NCBI GenBank assembly: GCA_050173345.1
Contig: JBFXKW010000002.1
Location: forward strand, 1-64,000
Source: SHWC01 sp050173345
Lineage (GTDB): Bacteria > Pseudomonadota > Alphaproteobacteria > UBA828
DNA: 64,000 nucleotides
Direction: 5' to 3'
Numbering within the stretch: the first letter of the stretch is position 1; each line of letters starts with the position of its first letter. The position numbers and the translations under genes are program-made. This document shows positions 7,790-16,990 of the stretch, piece by piece. The notes beneath the pieces are model-generated. The model saw nothing but the letters and a program-made list of their open reading frames with translations, was not told the DNA's origin and ran no database searches.

Positions 7790-7805
7790 CCGAACCTGCG
7801 GGCCC

Positions 7806-8953
<1,148 letters not shown>

Positions 8954-8957
<4 letters not shown>

Positions 8958-9265
8958 CGGCTCGGCTCTCCGTCGCCCGAGAGCGCGGCGATCAGGCCGG
9001 GATCGAAAGGATCGCATCGGCCACCGGTCGCACGCTCGACGGCGGCCCAGAGGTCGGACAGATCGCCCGCGAGCTCCGTCGCGCCGTGGGCCGTCGCGAG
9101 GAGATAGCCTTCGCCGCCCCAGGGCTTGAGCGTCAGCCCGTAGTGCCCGAGCACCGCAGCGAGCAGAAGCCGTCGCCGGCGCCGTTCCCGCCGCCGGGCC
9201 GTCTCGTCGCGCTCGCCGTCCGACCAGTGGCGCGCGTCGATGAGGGAGCTGCACAGCAGGCACAT
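8954..9265 (-). CDS. Small Cys-motif protein coupled to a CobW-type GTPase
   Basis: A 103-residue protein beginning MCLLCSSL, with a CxxC four bases from its start, then a very basic stretch (RRRERRRRRLL) and GLTLKPWGGEGYLLATAHGATE. I do not recognise a named family. AAGGAGAGG precedes the ATG at 9265. The gene sits between a polysaccharide-deacetylase-like gene (16-base gap) and the CobW GTPase (4-base overlap), so it is probably a partner of the GTPase. The N-terminal CxxC could accept or carry a metal. Confidence 0.75.
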
Positions 9266-9281
9266 CGGCGCGCACCTCTCC

Positions 9282-10217
9282 TTAGCGGCCGGCCATCGGA
9301 TCGGGGATGTCGGCGATCCGGCCGTCCTTGATCGGCAGCGTGTGCACCCGCGGCTTGTAGCGGCCCTCGTCGATCAGCTTGCGCACGTGCAGCGCGATCT
9401 CCTCGAGCGTGGCGAACCATACGTCGCCCTTGTCCTGCATGTATTCGATCATCGACATGATGGCATGGAGTCTCGGGATACGGCCGGACAGGAAGCAATG
9501 CCAGGTCGCCTGCCAATAGGTGTTGTAGGTCCATGCGGCGTCGAACTCGGAAAGGAACACTTCCTTCGCGCGTTCCGGCGCCGAGATCGCCATCATGTAG
9601 TCGAGATTGCCGCTGTGCATGTAATGGGGCCAGTCGTCCATCGCGGCCTGAAGGGGCAGCTCGATCAGCTCGCGCCCGGCCTTGTCCCTGATGACGTAGG
9701 GCACGTCGTCGCCCATCAGCGAGGTGTCGTAGAGGAAGCCAAGATCGGCGAGGATTTTGGTCGTGTACTTCGAATACGCGACCCAGGGGGCGCGATAGCC
9801 GCGGGGCTTCCTGCCCGTCGCGCGCTCGATGATGTCGCTCGACCGCTCGGTCCAATAGCGCTCGCGCTCGGGGGTGAACTGGTTCGGCAGCTCGTGCATG
9901 TAGCCGTGATGGCCGATCTCGTGGCCGCCCTCGAGCATGCGCTCGATCGCCCGCGGATGCTCCTCGACGCACCAGGCGGGAACGAAGAAGGAGAGCTTGA
10001 GCCCGTAGCTCTCGAACAGGCGGCAGATGCGCGGGATCGCGACCTCGGGGCCGAAGCGCAGATCCGACATCGCCATGATGCGGGTGTCGGCCGTGTCGGG
10101 ATGCGCGAGATGCAATATGCTGTCGGCATCGACGTCCCAGGTGAACGCCACGGCACAGCGCGCCCCGTTCGGCCACGGCACCGGGTTCTCGACCATCGTG
10201 AAGTTTCCGCGAGCCAT
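9282..10217 (-). CDS. Polysaccharide-deacetylase-fold hydrolase (PuuE/allantoinase-like)
   Basis: A 311-residue NodB-fold metal hydrolase without signal peptide. It shows the catalytic Asp motif FTWDVDAD, the metal-binding His pair in HEIGHHGYMHE, and GYRAPWVAYSKYT. Cytoplasmic members of this class act on small amides (allantoin in the PuuE type) rather than on polymers, and the sequence suits that subgroup (NPVPWPNGARCAVAFTWDVD). The start at 10217 has GAGGGG in front. It heads an operon with a CxxC protein and a CobW-type metallochaperone, consistent with a metal-dependent enzyme. The substrate is not determined. Confidence 0.8.
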   Translation of the reverse strand: MARGNFTMVENPVPWPNGARCAVAFTWDVDADSILHLAHPDTADTRIMAMSDLRFGPEVAIPRICRLFESYGLKLSFFVPAWCVEEHPRAIERMLEGGHEIGHHGYMHELPNQFTPERERYWTERSSDIIERATGRKPRGYRAPWVAYSKYTTKILADLGFLYDTSLMGDDVPYVIRDKAGRELIELPLQAAMDDWPHYMHSGNLDYMMAISAPERAKEVFLSEFDAAWTYNTYWQATWHCFLSGRIPRLHAIMSMIEYMQDKGDVWFATLEEIALHVRKLIDEGRYKPRVHTLPIKDGRIADIPDPMAGR

Positions 10218-10270
10218 CTCTCAACCGCCCCTCGTTCGTGAATAGTTATCCGCCGGCCCGACCCGGCCTT

Positions 10271-10285
10271 CCTGGAATGTCCAGG
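10271..10285. promoter_or_regulatory. Small palindrome in the divergent deacetylase/amidohydrolase gap
   Basis: CCTGGA (10271-10276) and TCCAGG (10280-10285) form a perfect 6-3-6 dyad 20 bases upstream of the amidohydrolase start, within the 88-base gap shared by two divergent operons. This is a candidate operator or 5' UTR hairpin. No clear -35/-10 pair is visible. Confidence 0.35.
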
Positions 10286-10305
10286 CTTTACGTCAGGTCC
10301 GGACC

Positions 10306-11643
10306 ATGCCAATTGACGGGAAGTTTGCCGGGATCGACCGACCAATGCAAAGCGATCGCCTGCTGCTCGAAGGCGCCGACCTGATCGACGGGACCGGCGG
10401 CCCCATGATCAAGGACGCGCTGGTCCTGATCGAGGGAAGCCGCATCGCCTATGCCGGCCCGCGCACCGCGTGCTTCGACGATGCCCCTGCCCTGCGCTGG
10501 CAACTTCCCGGCAAGACCCTGATCCCCGGCCTGATCGAGGCGCACACCCACGCGCACTTCGATGCCGACATGCTGGCCTATGTGAAGAACGGCGTCACGA
10601 CCATCCGCTTCGCCGGCCTCAATCAGGCGGACGTCGTTGCGCTGCGGGACCGCGTTGATAGGGGTGATCTGGTCGGGCCGCGCATCCTCTCCTGCGGCCC
10701 GATGATCGACCAGCCGCCGCCCGCCTACCCCGAATGGAGCGTCGCGGTGACGACGCCCGCGGAGGCGGCGGCGACGGCGGAGCGGCTGATCATGGACAAC
10801 GGCGTCGAGTTCCTCATCCTGACGCAGCGCGTCACCACCCCGGTGATGCGGGCCGTGGTCGAGGCCGCGCACGCTCATGGGCGAACCGTCGTGACGCAAA
10901 GCTGGGCGCTCGACGGCGCGGAGGCCGCCGAGCTCGGGGTCGACGAGGTTCACAACAGCTCGCGGGTCTTCGTCAGCAGGGAGTATCCGAAGGAGCGCCT
11001 CTTACGCTATTCGAGCATCGCCGACCGGCTCGCCCTGTCGGGGCGCGGCTGGGCGACCGTCGACTGGGACGCGACGGCAAGGCTGATGGAAACCATGATC
11101 CGGCATGGCGCCTGCTATTGCGGCATGCAGGTGATCACCCAGTTCCAGGCGGGAGACGGCGTGGCGGCACTCGAAGCCGACGAGGATTTCGTTACTCTCT
11201 TTGGCGATGCCGAAAGAGAGTCGTTCCTCGCCTTCTCGCGGCGCCTGCAAGGCAGCTGGACCGCCGAGGACATGACCTGCTGGAAGCGCGCCAATGAGGC
11301 GCGCATGGAGTGGATGCGCCGCTTCCGCGCCATGGGCGGCGTCCTCCTTGCCGGCACCGACATGCAGTTCGGCGGCATCATGCTTCACCGCGAGTTGCGT
11401 AACATCGCAGCGCTCGGCGCCTCGCCGATCGAGGTCATCGCAACCGCGAGCGGCGGCTGCGCGCGCGCCCTGCGGCTGGACGCGAATTTGGGCACGATCA
11501 GGGAAGGCAGGCTCGCCGACATCGTCGTGCTGAACCGCGATCCGCTGGCCGACCTCGGCGCGCTGCGCGACATCGACTGCGTCATCAAGGAGGGCGCGTT
11601 GCTCTGGAGCAGAGACGCCGCGCATAGTAGGCCGCCACGCTAG
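10306..11643 (+). CDS. Amidohydrolase-superfamily protein (imidazolonepropionase/prolidase-like)
   Basis: A 445-residue cytoplasmic metal-dependent hydrolase. An N-terminal beta-sandwich (LLLEGADLIDGTGGPMIKDA) leads to the metal motif HTHAH (in LIPGLIEAHTHAHF). The late Asp is in LLAGTDMQFGG, and the sequence closes with GTIREGRLADIVVLNRDPL. The conserved strand-5 position that often holds a His reads VVTQSW, so metal ligation may be atypical. An internal ATG at 10345 would also give a complete protein. A zinc deacylase gene follows after 44 bases in the same direction, so the pair probably degrade an N-acylated or cyclic amide in sequence. The substrate is unknown. Confidence 0.8.
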   Translation: MPIDGKFAGIDRPMQSDRLLLEGADLIDGTGGPMIKDALVLIEGSRIAYAGPRTACFDDAPALRWQLPGKTLIPGLIEAHTHAHFDADMLAYVKNGVTTIRFAGLNQADVVALRDRVDRGDLVGPRILSCGPMIDQPPPAYPEWSVAVTTPAEAAATAERLIMDNGVEFLILTQRVTTPVMRAVVEAAHAHGRTVVTQSWALDGAEAAELGVDEVHNSSRVFVSREYPKERLLRYSSIADRLALSGRGWATVDWDATARLMETMIRHGACYCGMQVITQFQAGDGVAALEADEDFVTLFGDAERESFLAFSRRLQGSWTAEDMTCWKRANEARMEWMRRFRAMGGVLLAGTDMQFGGIMLHRELRNIAALGASPIEVIATASGGCARALRLDANLGTIREGRLADIVVLNRDPLADLGALRDIDCVIKEGALLWSRDAAHSRPPR

Positions 11644-11687
11644 AGTCTCGCCTGCCTCACGCCTCAACGATTGGCCGGGGACCGACC

Positions 11688-12716
11688 ATGGACACCAACG
11701 TTACGCCGCGCGCGAGCCGCGCCTTCACGACCGTCGATCTCGACAAGCCGGGCAAGCAGATCGGCTTCGTCATGCTCCCGCACTCGCCGAACGACGATGC
11801 CTGGGGCGTGACCCGCGTGCCGCTCGCCGTGATCAACCATGGCGCAGGGCCGACGGTCATCCTCGAAGCCGGCAACCATGGCGACGAGTACGAAGGCCAG
11901 ATCGTCATCTCCGAGCTGATCCGCGACCTCGATCCGGGCGAGATCCAGGGCCGGCTGATCCTGATGCCCGCCAACAACGTGCACGCGGTGATGGCGGGGC
12001 AGCGGGTCTCGCCGGTCGATGCCCTCAATTTCAACCGCAGCTTCCCCGGCGATCCTGACGGCACGATCACCCAGCAGATCGCCGCGTTCGTCGCGGACCA
12101 TATCTTTCCGCTCGGCGACGCCTTCATCGACCTGCATTCGGGCGGCTCGTCGCTCGACATCCTGCCGAGCGCGGTGATCGAGCCGGCCAGCGACCCGGCG
12201 CTGCGCCGCCGCAACATCGAAGCCGCACGGGCGTTCGACGCGCCGCTTACCGTCGTCATCAGCAATCTGGGCGAGCCGCGCACCGCGACCGCGACCTCGT
12301 GCCGGGCCGGGCTCGTCACGCTCGCGACCGAGATGGGCGGCGGCGGCACGGTCTCGCCCGAGGCGCTCGCGATCTGCCGGCGCGGCACGCGCAATGTGCT
12401 GGCGCATCTCGGCGTGCTGCCGCCAAACCGGGCGGAGCCGCCGCGCGGCGACGGGCGCCTGCTCGAGCTGCCCGGCACCAGGGCCTGGGTCTTCGCGGCC
12501 ATGGACGGTATCTTCGAGCCGTTCCACCGGCACGGCCGGGAGGTGCGCGCCGGCGAGCCGGCCGGCCGCATCCACTGCACCTGGGACCCGACGCGCCCGC
12601 CCGAGACGCTCCACTACGAGGCGGACGGCATCCTCTATGCCCGCCGGCAGCCCGGCCGGGTCCGGCCCGGCAATTGCTGCCTCACGGTCGCCGCGCCCTA
12701 TGAAGGCGAGCTGTAG
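11688..12716 (+). CDS. Succinylglutamate desuccinylase/aspartoacylase family deacylase (DoeB-like)
   Basis: A 342-residue zinc-dependent M14-fold deacylase. Zinc ligands are visible in EAGNHGDEYEG (His, Glu) and DLHSGG (His), with NFNRSFPG for substrate carboxylate binding and the catalytic Glu region TEMGGGGTVS. The pattern matches the subgroup that includes N-acetyl-2,4-diaminobutyrate deacetylase DoeB of ectoine breakdown, but no doeA or doeC/D is adjacent, so the substrate may be another N-acyl amino acid. It is probably co-transcribed with the amidohydrolase upstream. The stop faces a convergent SDR gene 43 bases away. Confidence 0.8.
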   Translation: MDTNVTPRASRAFTTVDLDKPGKQIGFVMLPHSPNDDAWGVTRVPLAVINHGAGPTVILEAGNHGDEYEGQIVISELIRDLDPGEIQGRLILMPANNVHAVMAGQRVSPVDALNFNRSFPGDPDGTITQQIAAFVADHIFPLGDAFIDLHSGGSSLDILPSAVIEPASDPALRRRNIEAARAFDAPLTVVISNLGEPRTATATSCRAGLVTLATEMGGGGTVSPEALAICRRGTRNVLAHLGVLPPNRAEPPRGDGRLLELPGTRAWVFAAMDGIFEPFHRHGREVRAGEPAGRIHCTWDPTRPPETLHYEADGILYARRQPGRVRPGNCCLTVAAPYEGEL

Positions 12717-12759
12717 CGCTCGTGCCGAAATACGCCTCGATCGAAGACCGGGGCGATTA

Positions 12760-13464
12760 TCAGAACCGTTCGACCCACGGCCGCAGCTCGACCTCCCAGG
12801 TCCAGGCGCTGCGGTCCTGGTTCAGGACATGCCAGTAGCTGTCGGCGATGGCATCCGGCGACAGGAACGAGTCCGGTGCATCGGCGGGATCGACGCGCGT
12901 GGCGCTGCGGATGCCCCCGTCGATCACGAAATGCGCGACATGGATGCCCTTGGGCGCGAGCTCCCGCGCAATGCTCTGGGCCAGGCCGCGCAAAGCGAAC
13001 TTGCCCATCGCAAAGGGCGCCGACTGCGGATAGCCCTTCACGCTGGCCGAGGCGCCGGTCAGCAGGATCGCGCCATGACCGTTGGGAAGCATCGCGCGTG
13101 CGGCCTCCTGCGCCACCAGGAACCCGCCATAAGCCGTGACCGCAAGATTCGCCGCGACGGTAGCGGCATCCAGTTCCACGAAGGGCCCGCGAAGCCGCCC
13201 GCTGGCGTTGTAGACCACGACGTCGGGAGGGCCATAGCGATCGGCGGTCTCGGCAAACAACCTGCGCACGTCATCCGGCCGGGTGGTATCACCCGCGATC
13301 GCCAAGGCGCCCGTCTCCGCGACGAGCGCTTTCAGCTTCGACGCATTCCTCGCCGCTATGGCAACCTTGAGTCCTTCGCGCGAGAAACGGCGTGTCAGCG
13401 CGGCGCTGAGGCCCTCTCCGGCGCCGACGATAAGTGCCGTATGAAATCGTGATGTCCCGGGCAT
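12760..13464 (-). CDS. SDR-family protein with Phe in place of the catalytic Tyr
   Basis: A 234-residue Rossmann protein with the nucleotide motif GAGEGLSAAL, the NAS segment (VVYNASG) and TGASASVKG for the catalytic Ser. The usual YxxxK reads FAMGK, so the Tyr acid/base is absent while Lys is kept. I recall a clade of SDRs with this FAxxK pattern; its activity is unclear. The C-terminal DRSAWTWEVELRPWVERF is typical of that clade. ATG 13464 begins at the conserved core but lacks an obvious ribosome site. It follows the TrpF-like gene in the same direction after about 125 bases. Confidence 0.75.
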   Translation of the reverse strand: MPGTSRFHTALIVGAGEGLSAALTRRFSREGLKVAIAARNASKLKALVAETGALAIAGDTTRPDDVRRLFAETADRYGPPDVVVYNASGRLRGPFVELDAATVAANLAVTAYGGFLVAQEAARAMLPNGHGAILLTGASASVKGYPQSAPFAMGKFALRGLAQSIARELAPKGIHVAHFVIDGGIRSATRVDPADAPDSFLSPDAIADSYWHVLNQDRSAWTWEVELRPWVERF

Positions 13465-13590
13465 GCGTAAGACCAATGTGCTGAACGACGATCGGGTGGC
13501 ATGGTATTGGGGAGGCCATCCGGGAGCAACACGATAAGCCATTCGGCCGCGCACGGCCGGTCCATGAAGAAGACCTCGTCACCCGGCAGC

Positions 13591-14259
13591 CTAGAGAACG
13601 GCAGCCTTGGCGTTGGCGACGAACCGCTCGACCTTCGCGAGATCCTTGCCTTTGCCGTCGGCGCGGTCGGTCTTCGTCTTCGAGTCCACGCCGGCCGGCC
13701 GCACGACCCTGATGGCATCGGCGACGTTGTCCGGCCCAAGGCCGCCGGCGAGGATCACGGGGGTTCTCGTCGCCTCGACGATACGCCTGCTGATGCTCCA
13801 GTCGTGCGTGATGCCGAGCGCGCCGATCTGCCGATCGCCGGCCTTGTGGCTGTCGAGCAGCAGCCAGTCCGCGATGCCCTCATAGGCCTTCGTCCAGGCG
13901 ATGGCCTCTTCTCCGACGACCGGAATGGCGCGCATCCAGGCGAGCTTCGGGAACCGCCCCTTGAGGTCACGAACCTGGTTGGCGCTGATCAGCTCGATCG
14001 CGGCGCCGACATGGAGGATGTCGGGTCTGGTTTCGCTGGCCACCCGGGCGATCTCGTCCGGATCGCTCGAGAGCGAGAGCGCGACGCGCTTCGTGGCCTC
14101 AGGCAGGGCATTGAATATTGCCTTGGCCTTCGCCGCCGAAAGCTCGCGCGGAAAGGCCCCGTTTCCGACCAGCACGCCGACATGGTCGACGCCGCGTTTC
14201 GCCAGCGCGACGCCTTCTTCGGGGTTGCCGACCTCGTATATCTGAACGATCACGCCCAT
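13591..14259 (-). CDS. Phosphoribosylanthranilate isomerase (TrpF)-like barrel, probably not TrpF
   Basis: A 222-residue (beta/alpha)8 barrel. The C-terminal phosphate-binding half resembles TrpF (TPVILAGGLGPDNVADAIRVV), and an Asp matching the general acid is present (WLLLDSHK). However, the first strand reads VIVQIYEVGNPEE where TrpF has KICG, so the catalytic Cys is missing, and the final GVDVSSGVE-type motif reads GVDSKTKTD. No trp genes are near. It is therefore likely a paralogue with another isomerase or aldolase-like role. ATG 14259 is preferred to a GTG one codon earlier, with GGA about 8 bases upstream. Confidence 0.7.
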   Translation of the reverse strand: MGVIVQIYEVGNPEEGVALAKRGVDHVGVLVGNGAFPRELSAAKAKAIFNALPEATKRVALSLSSDPDEIARVASETRPDILHVGAAIELISANQVRDLKGRFPKLAWMRAIPVVGEEAIAWTKAYEGIADWLLLDSHKAGDRQIGALGITHDWSISRRIVEATRTPVILAGGLGPDNVADAIRVVRPAGVDSKTKTDRADGKGKDLAKVERFVANAKAAVL

Positions 14260-14357
14260 CACCTGCTTCCGCCCATGCGGTATACCACCGCGCCATACGG
14301 CTGCACGCCCGTGGAACCGTTTCGGTTCGAAGCTATTTCAAAACCCGAAGGAGGCTG

Positions 14358-14543
14358 ATGGCTGTGAGCACCGTTGCCCGTTCGACGCCGGCGAGATGTG
14401 CCACGTTGGCGGAAGCCATTTTTTACCGCGGAGCAGGGTTTGCAACCGTCTGTCCTCGATTTGTCGCACTCGGCGCGATCGGCGCCATATTATTCGGTTA
14501 TGCGCTCGCATGCTTCCGCAGCAGTATCGGCTCGATGGCCTGA
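14358..14543 (+). pseudogene. C-terminal remnant of an ABC-2 type permease
   Basis: The 61-codon frame contains LAEAIFYRGAGFATV followed by a hydrophobic helix (FVALGAIGAILFGYALACF) and RSSIGSMA. This is the typical last transmembrane segment and tail of ABC-2 (YhhJ-type) permeases. Nothing upstream encodes the remaining five helices or the partner ATPase, so this is a gene remnant. A strong AAGGAGG sits before the ATG at 14358, so a 61-residue membrane peptide might still be made. The LpxR-like gene starts 11 bases after the stop. Confidence 0.6.
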
Positions 14544-14554
14544 GTGACGGTGCG

Positions 14555-15556
14555 ATGGTACGAACGATCCGCCTGAAGACTGCGCTGATCGCAGGCGTGG
14601 CAGCTTCCCTCATGCCCACTCTTGCCGTCGCGGCGGACGCGACGGAGAGCGGAATCTTCAGTCTCGTCCTCGAGAACGACGTGTTCTACGACACGGACCA
14701 GCACTACACCAACGGCATCCGGGCGTCATGGTTGGCGGGCGCGGATGCGACGCCGGAATGGGCACTCGACGCGGCCCGCTGGTTCCCGTTGTTTCCCGAT
14801 GGCGGCGACGTGCGGATCGACTATGCGCTCGGCCAGAGCATGTACACGCCGAGCGACATAGAGCTGCAAAACCCGCCCGCTGATGACCGGCCCTATGCCG
14901 GCTGGCTCTACGGCTCGCTGGGGTTGATCGCCGAGACCGGTGAGCGGCTCGATCAGCTCGCGCTGACGCTCGGCATGGTGGGGCCGGCCTCACTTGCCGG
15001 GAAGACCCAGAAGATGGTCCACGAGATCACCGGCTCCGACGATCCCAAGGGCTGGGACACCCAGTTGAAGAACGAGCCCGGCATCGTCCTGACCTATCAG
15101 CGCAGCTGGCGCCAGTTCGCCTCGGGATCGTTTCAAGGGCTCGGCTTCGACATGACGCCGCATGTCGGCGGCGCGCTCGGCAACGTGTTCACCTATGCGA
15201 ATGCCGGATTGACGCTGCGCTTCGGCGAGGGCCTGTCCCTCGACTACGGCCCGCCACGCATCCAGCCGAGCCTGCCCGGCTCGGGCTTCTTCGTCCCCGC
15301 CGACGGCTTCGGCTGGTATCTGTTCGCCGGCGCGGAAGGGCGTGCGGTGGCCCGCAACATCTTCCTCGACGGCAACAGCTTCCGCGACAGCCGCAGCGTG
15401 GACAAGGAGCCGCTGGTCGGCGATGTGCAGTTCGGCATCGCCGTGCTGTGGCGCAGCGTGCGCCTCGCCTACACGCACGTCTTGCGTACGCAGGAGTTCA
15501 AGGGCCAGACCGAGCGCGACGATTTCGGCGCGTTCAGCTTCTCGCTGCGATTCTAG
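14555..15556 (+). CDS. LpxR-family (DUF2219) outer-membrane lipid A deacylase
   Basis: A 333-residue protein with a signal peptide (cleavage after AVAA, about residue 27) and beta-barrel composition ending in Phe (FSFSLRF). The N-terminal SLVLENDVFYDTDQHYTNG matches the conserved Asn-Asp and Thr of LpxR, which removes the 3'-acyloxyacyl chain of lipid A in the outer membrane. The active-site His would lie later in the barrel and was not pinned down. The family also contains members of unproven activity. ATG 14555 has only a weak ribosome site, so coupling to the remnant frame just upstream is possible. Confidence 0.8.
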   Translation: MVRTIRLKTALIAGVAASLMPTLAVAADATESGIFSLVLENDVFYDTDQHYTNGIRASWLAGADATPEWALDAARWFPLFPDGGDVRIDYALGQSMYTPSDIELQNPPADDRPYAGWLYGSLGLIAETGERLDQLALTLGMVGPASLAGKTQKMVHEITGSDDPKGWDTQLKNEPGIVLTYQRSWRQFASGSFQGLGFDMTPHVGGALGNVFTYANAGLTLRFGEGLSLDYGPPRIQPSLPGSGFFVPADGFGWYLFAGAEGRAVARNIFLDGNSFRDSRSVDKEPLVGDVQFGIAVLWRSVRLAYTHVLRTQEFKGQTERDDFGAFSFSLRF

Positions 15557-15566
15557 CCGCCAGCAT

Positions 15567-16907
15567 CTATTTCGGGCGGGCCGGAAAAAATTGGTTCTCG
15601 GGGTGCGGCAGGCCGAGATTCTCGCGCAGCGTCGCCCCCTCATAGTCGCGCCGGAACAGGCCCCGCCGCTGCAGCTCGGGCACCACGCGATCGACGAAAT
15701 CGTCGAGCCCGCCCGGCAGATAGGGGAACATCACGTTGAAGCCGTCGCAGGCGTCGGTCAGCAGCCATTCCTCCATCTGGTCCGCGATCGTGGCGGGCGT
15801 GCCGACCATTTCGAGGACGCCGAAGCTGCCGCCGACGAGCTGGGCGAGCTGACGCACGGTCATGTTCTCGCGCCGCGCCAGCTCCACCAGCTTCTGCCGA
15901 CCGCTCCGGCTCGCATTGCTTTCCGGGATCTCGGGCAGCGGCCCGTCCAGGTCGAAGCCGGAGGCGTCATGGCCGAGCGCGACGGAGAGCGAGGCGATGC
16001 CGCTATCCGGATGCACCAGGCCGTCGAGCCGCGCCTTCTTCTCGCGCGCCTCGGCGAGCGTTTCGCCGACCACGATGAACGCGCCGGGCAGAATCTTCAG
16101 GTGGTCGCGCGGGCGCCTATACGCCTCCATGCGGCCCTTCACGTCGGCATAGAGCTGCCGGGCGCCCGCGAGGTCTGACACCCCGGCGAACACCATCTCC
16201 GCGGTCTCCGCCGCGAGCTGGCGCCCGGCTTCCGACGCGCCGGCCTGGACGATGACCGGCCAGCCCTGGATCGGGCGGGCGACGTTGAGCGGGCCGCGGG
16301 CGGCGAGGTACTTCCCCTTGTGGTTCAGCACATGCAGCCTGTCGGGATCGAAATAGACGCCGGCCTCGACGTCGCGGACGAAGGCGTCGTCGGCCCAGCT
16401 GTCCCACAGGCCGGTGACCACGTCGTAGAACTCGCGCGCCCGCCGATAGCGCTCGTCATGCTCGAGATGCTCCTCGCGCCCGAAGTTCAGGGCCTCCTGC
16501 GGGTTGGCCGAGGTCACGATGTTCCAGCCCGCCCGCCCGCCGCTGAGATGGTCGAGCGAGGCGAACTTCCGCGCCACGTGATAGGGCTCGTTGTAGGTCG
16601 TCGAGGCGGTCGCGATCAGCCCGAGGCGCTCGGTCACCACGGCGAGGGCAGGCAGCAAGGTCAACGGGTCGAACGAGGTGACGGTCGCGCTGCGCTTCAG
16701 CGCCTTCATCGGCATGTTGAGAAGCGCCAGGTGATCCGCCATGAAGAAGGCGTCGAACTTGCCGCGCTCCAGCGTCTGGGCGAAGCGCTTGATGTACGCG
16801 AAGTTGAAGTTGGCGTCCGGATAGGCGCCGGGATAGCGCCATGCGGCGGTATGGATGCTGATCGGCCGCATGAACGCGCCGAGCCGCATTTGTCGTGCTG
16901 CAGTCAT
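15567..16907 (-). CDS. LLM-class flavin-dependent monooxygenase (NtaA/SnaA/DszA group)
   Basis: A 446-residue bacterial-luciferase-fold enzyme. Group markers are AAWRYPGAYPDANFNFAYI, DAFFMADHLALL, LSGGRAGWNIVTSANPQEALNFG and the flavin contact PVIVQAGASEAGRQLAA. Such enzymes use FMNH2 from a separate reductase to oxidise organosulfur or aminopolycarboxylate compounds (alkanesulfonates, nitrilotriacetate, dibenzothiophene sulfone). No flavin reductase gene is in the window. It is encoded 83 bases after a paralogue in the same direction. Its stop is close to the convergent LpxR-like gene (10-base gap). Confidence 0.85.
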   Translation of the reverse strand: MTAARQMRLGAFMRPISIHTAAWRYPGAYPDANFNFAYIKRFAQTLERGKFDAFFMADHLALLNMPMKALKRSATVTSFDPLTLLPALAVVTERLGLIATASTTYNEPYHVARKFASLDHLSGGRAGWNIVTSANPQEALNFGREEHLEHDERYRRAREFYDVVTGLWDSWADDAFVRDVEAGVYFDPDRLHVLNHKGKYLAARGPLNVARPIQGWPVIVQAGASEAGRQLAAETAEMVFAGVSDLAGARQLYADVKGRMEAYRRPRDHLKILPGAFIVVGETLAEAREKKARLDGLVHPDSGIASLSVALGHDASGFDLDGPLPEIPESNASRSGRQKLVELARRENMTVRQLAQLVGGSFGVLEMVGTPATIADQMEEWLLTDACDGFNVMFPYLPGGLDDFVDRVVPELQRRGLFRRDYEGATLRENLGLPHPENQFFPARPK

Positions 16908-16990
16908 CTCGTTCCACTAACCAGGCGACAATCGATCTTGAACCGGCTGAATCCTAGCGCACGCCCGCGCCATCCTCCACCGATGCTGCC

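Noticed and set aside
13441..13600. Possible additional small gene between the SDR and TrpF-like genes
   Set aside because: Frames here are upstream extensions or shadows of the two neighbours, with no ribosome site and no conserved pattern.
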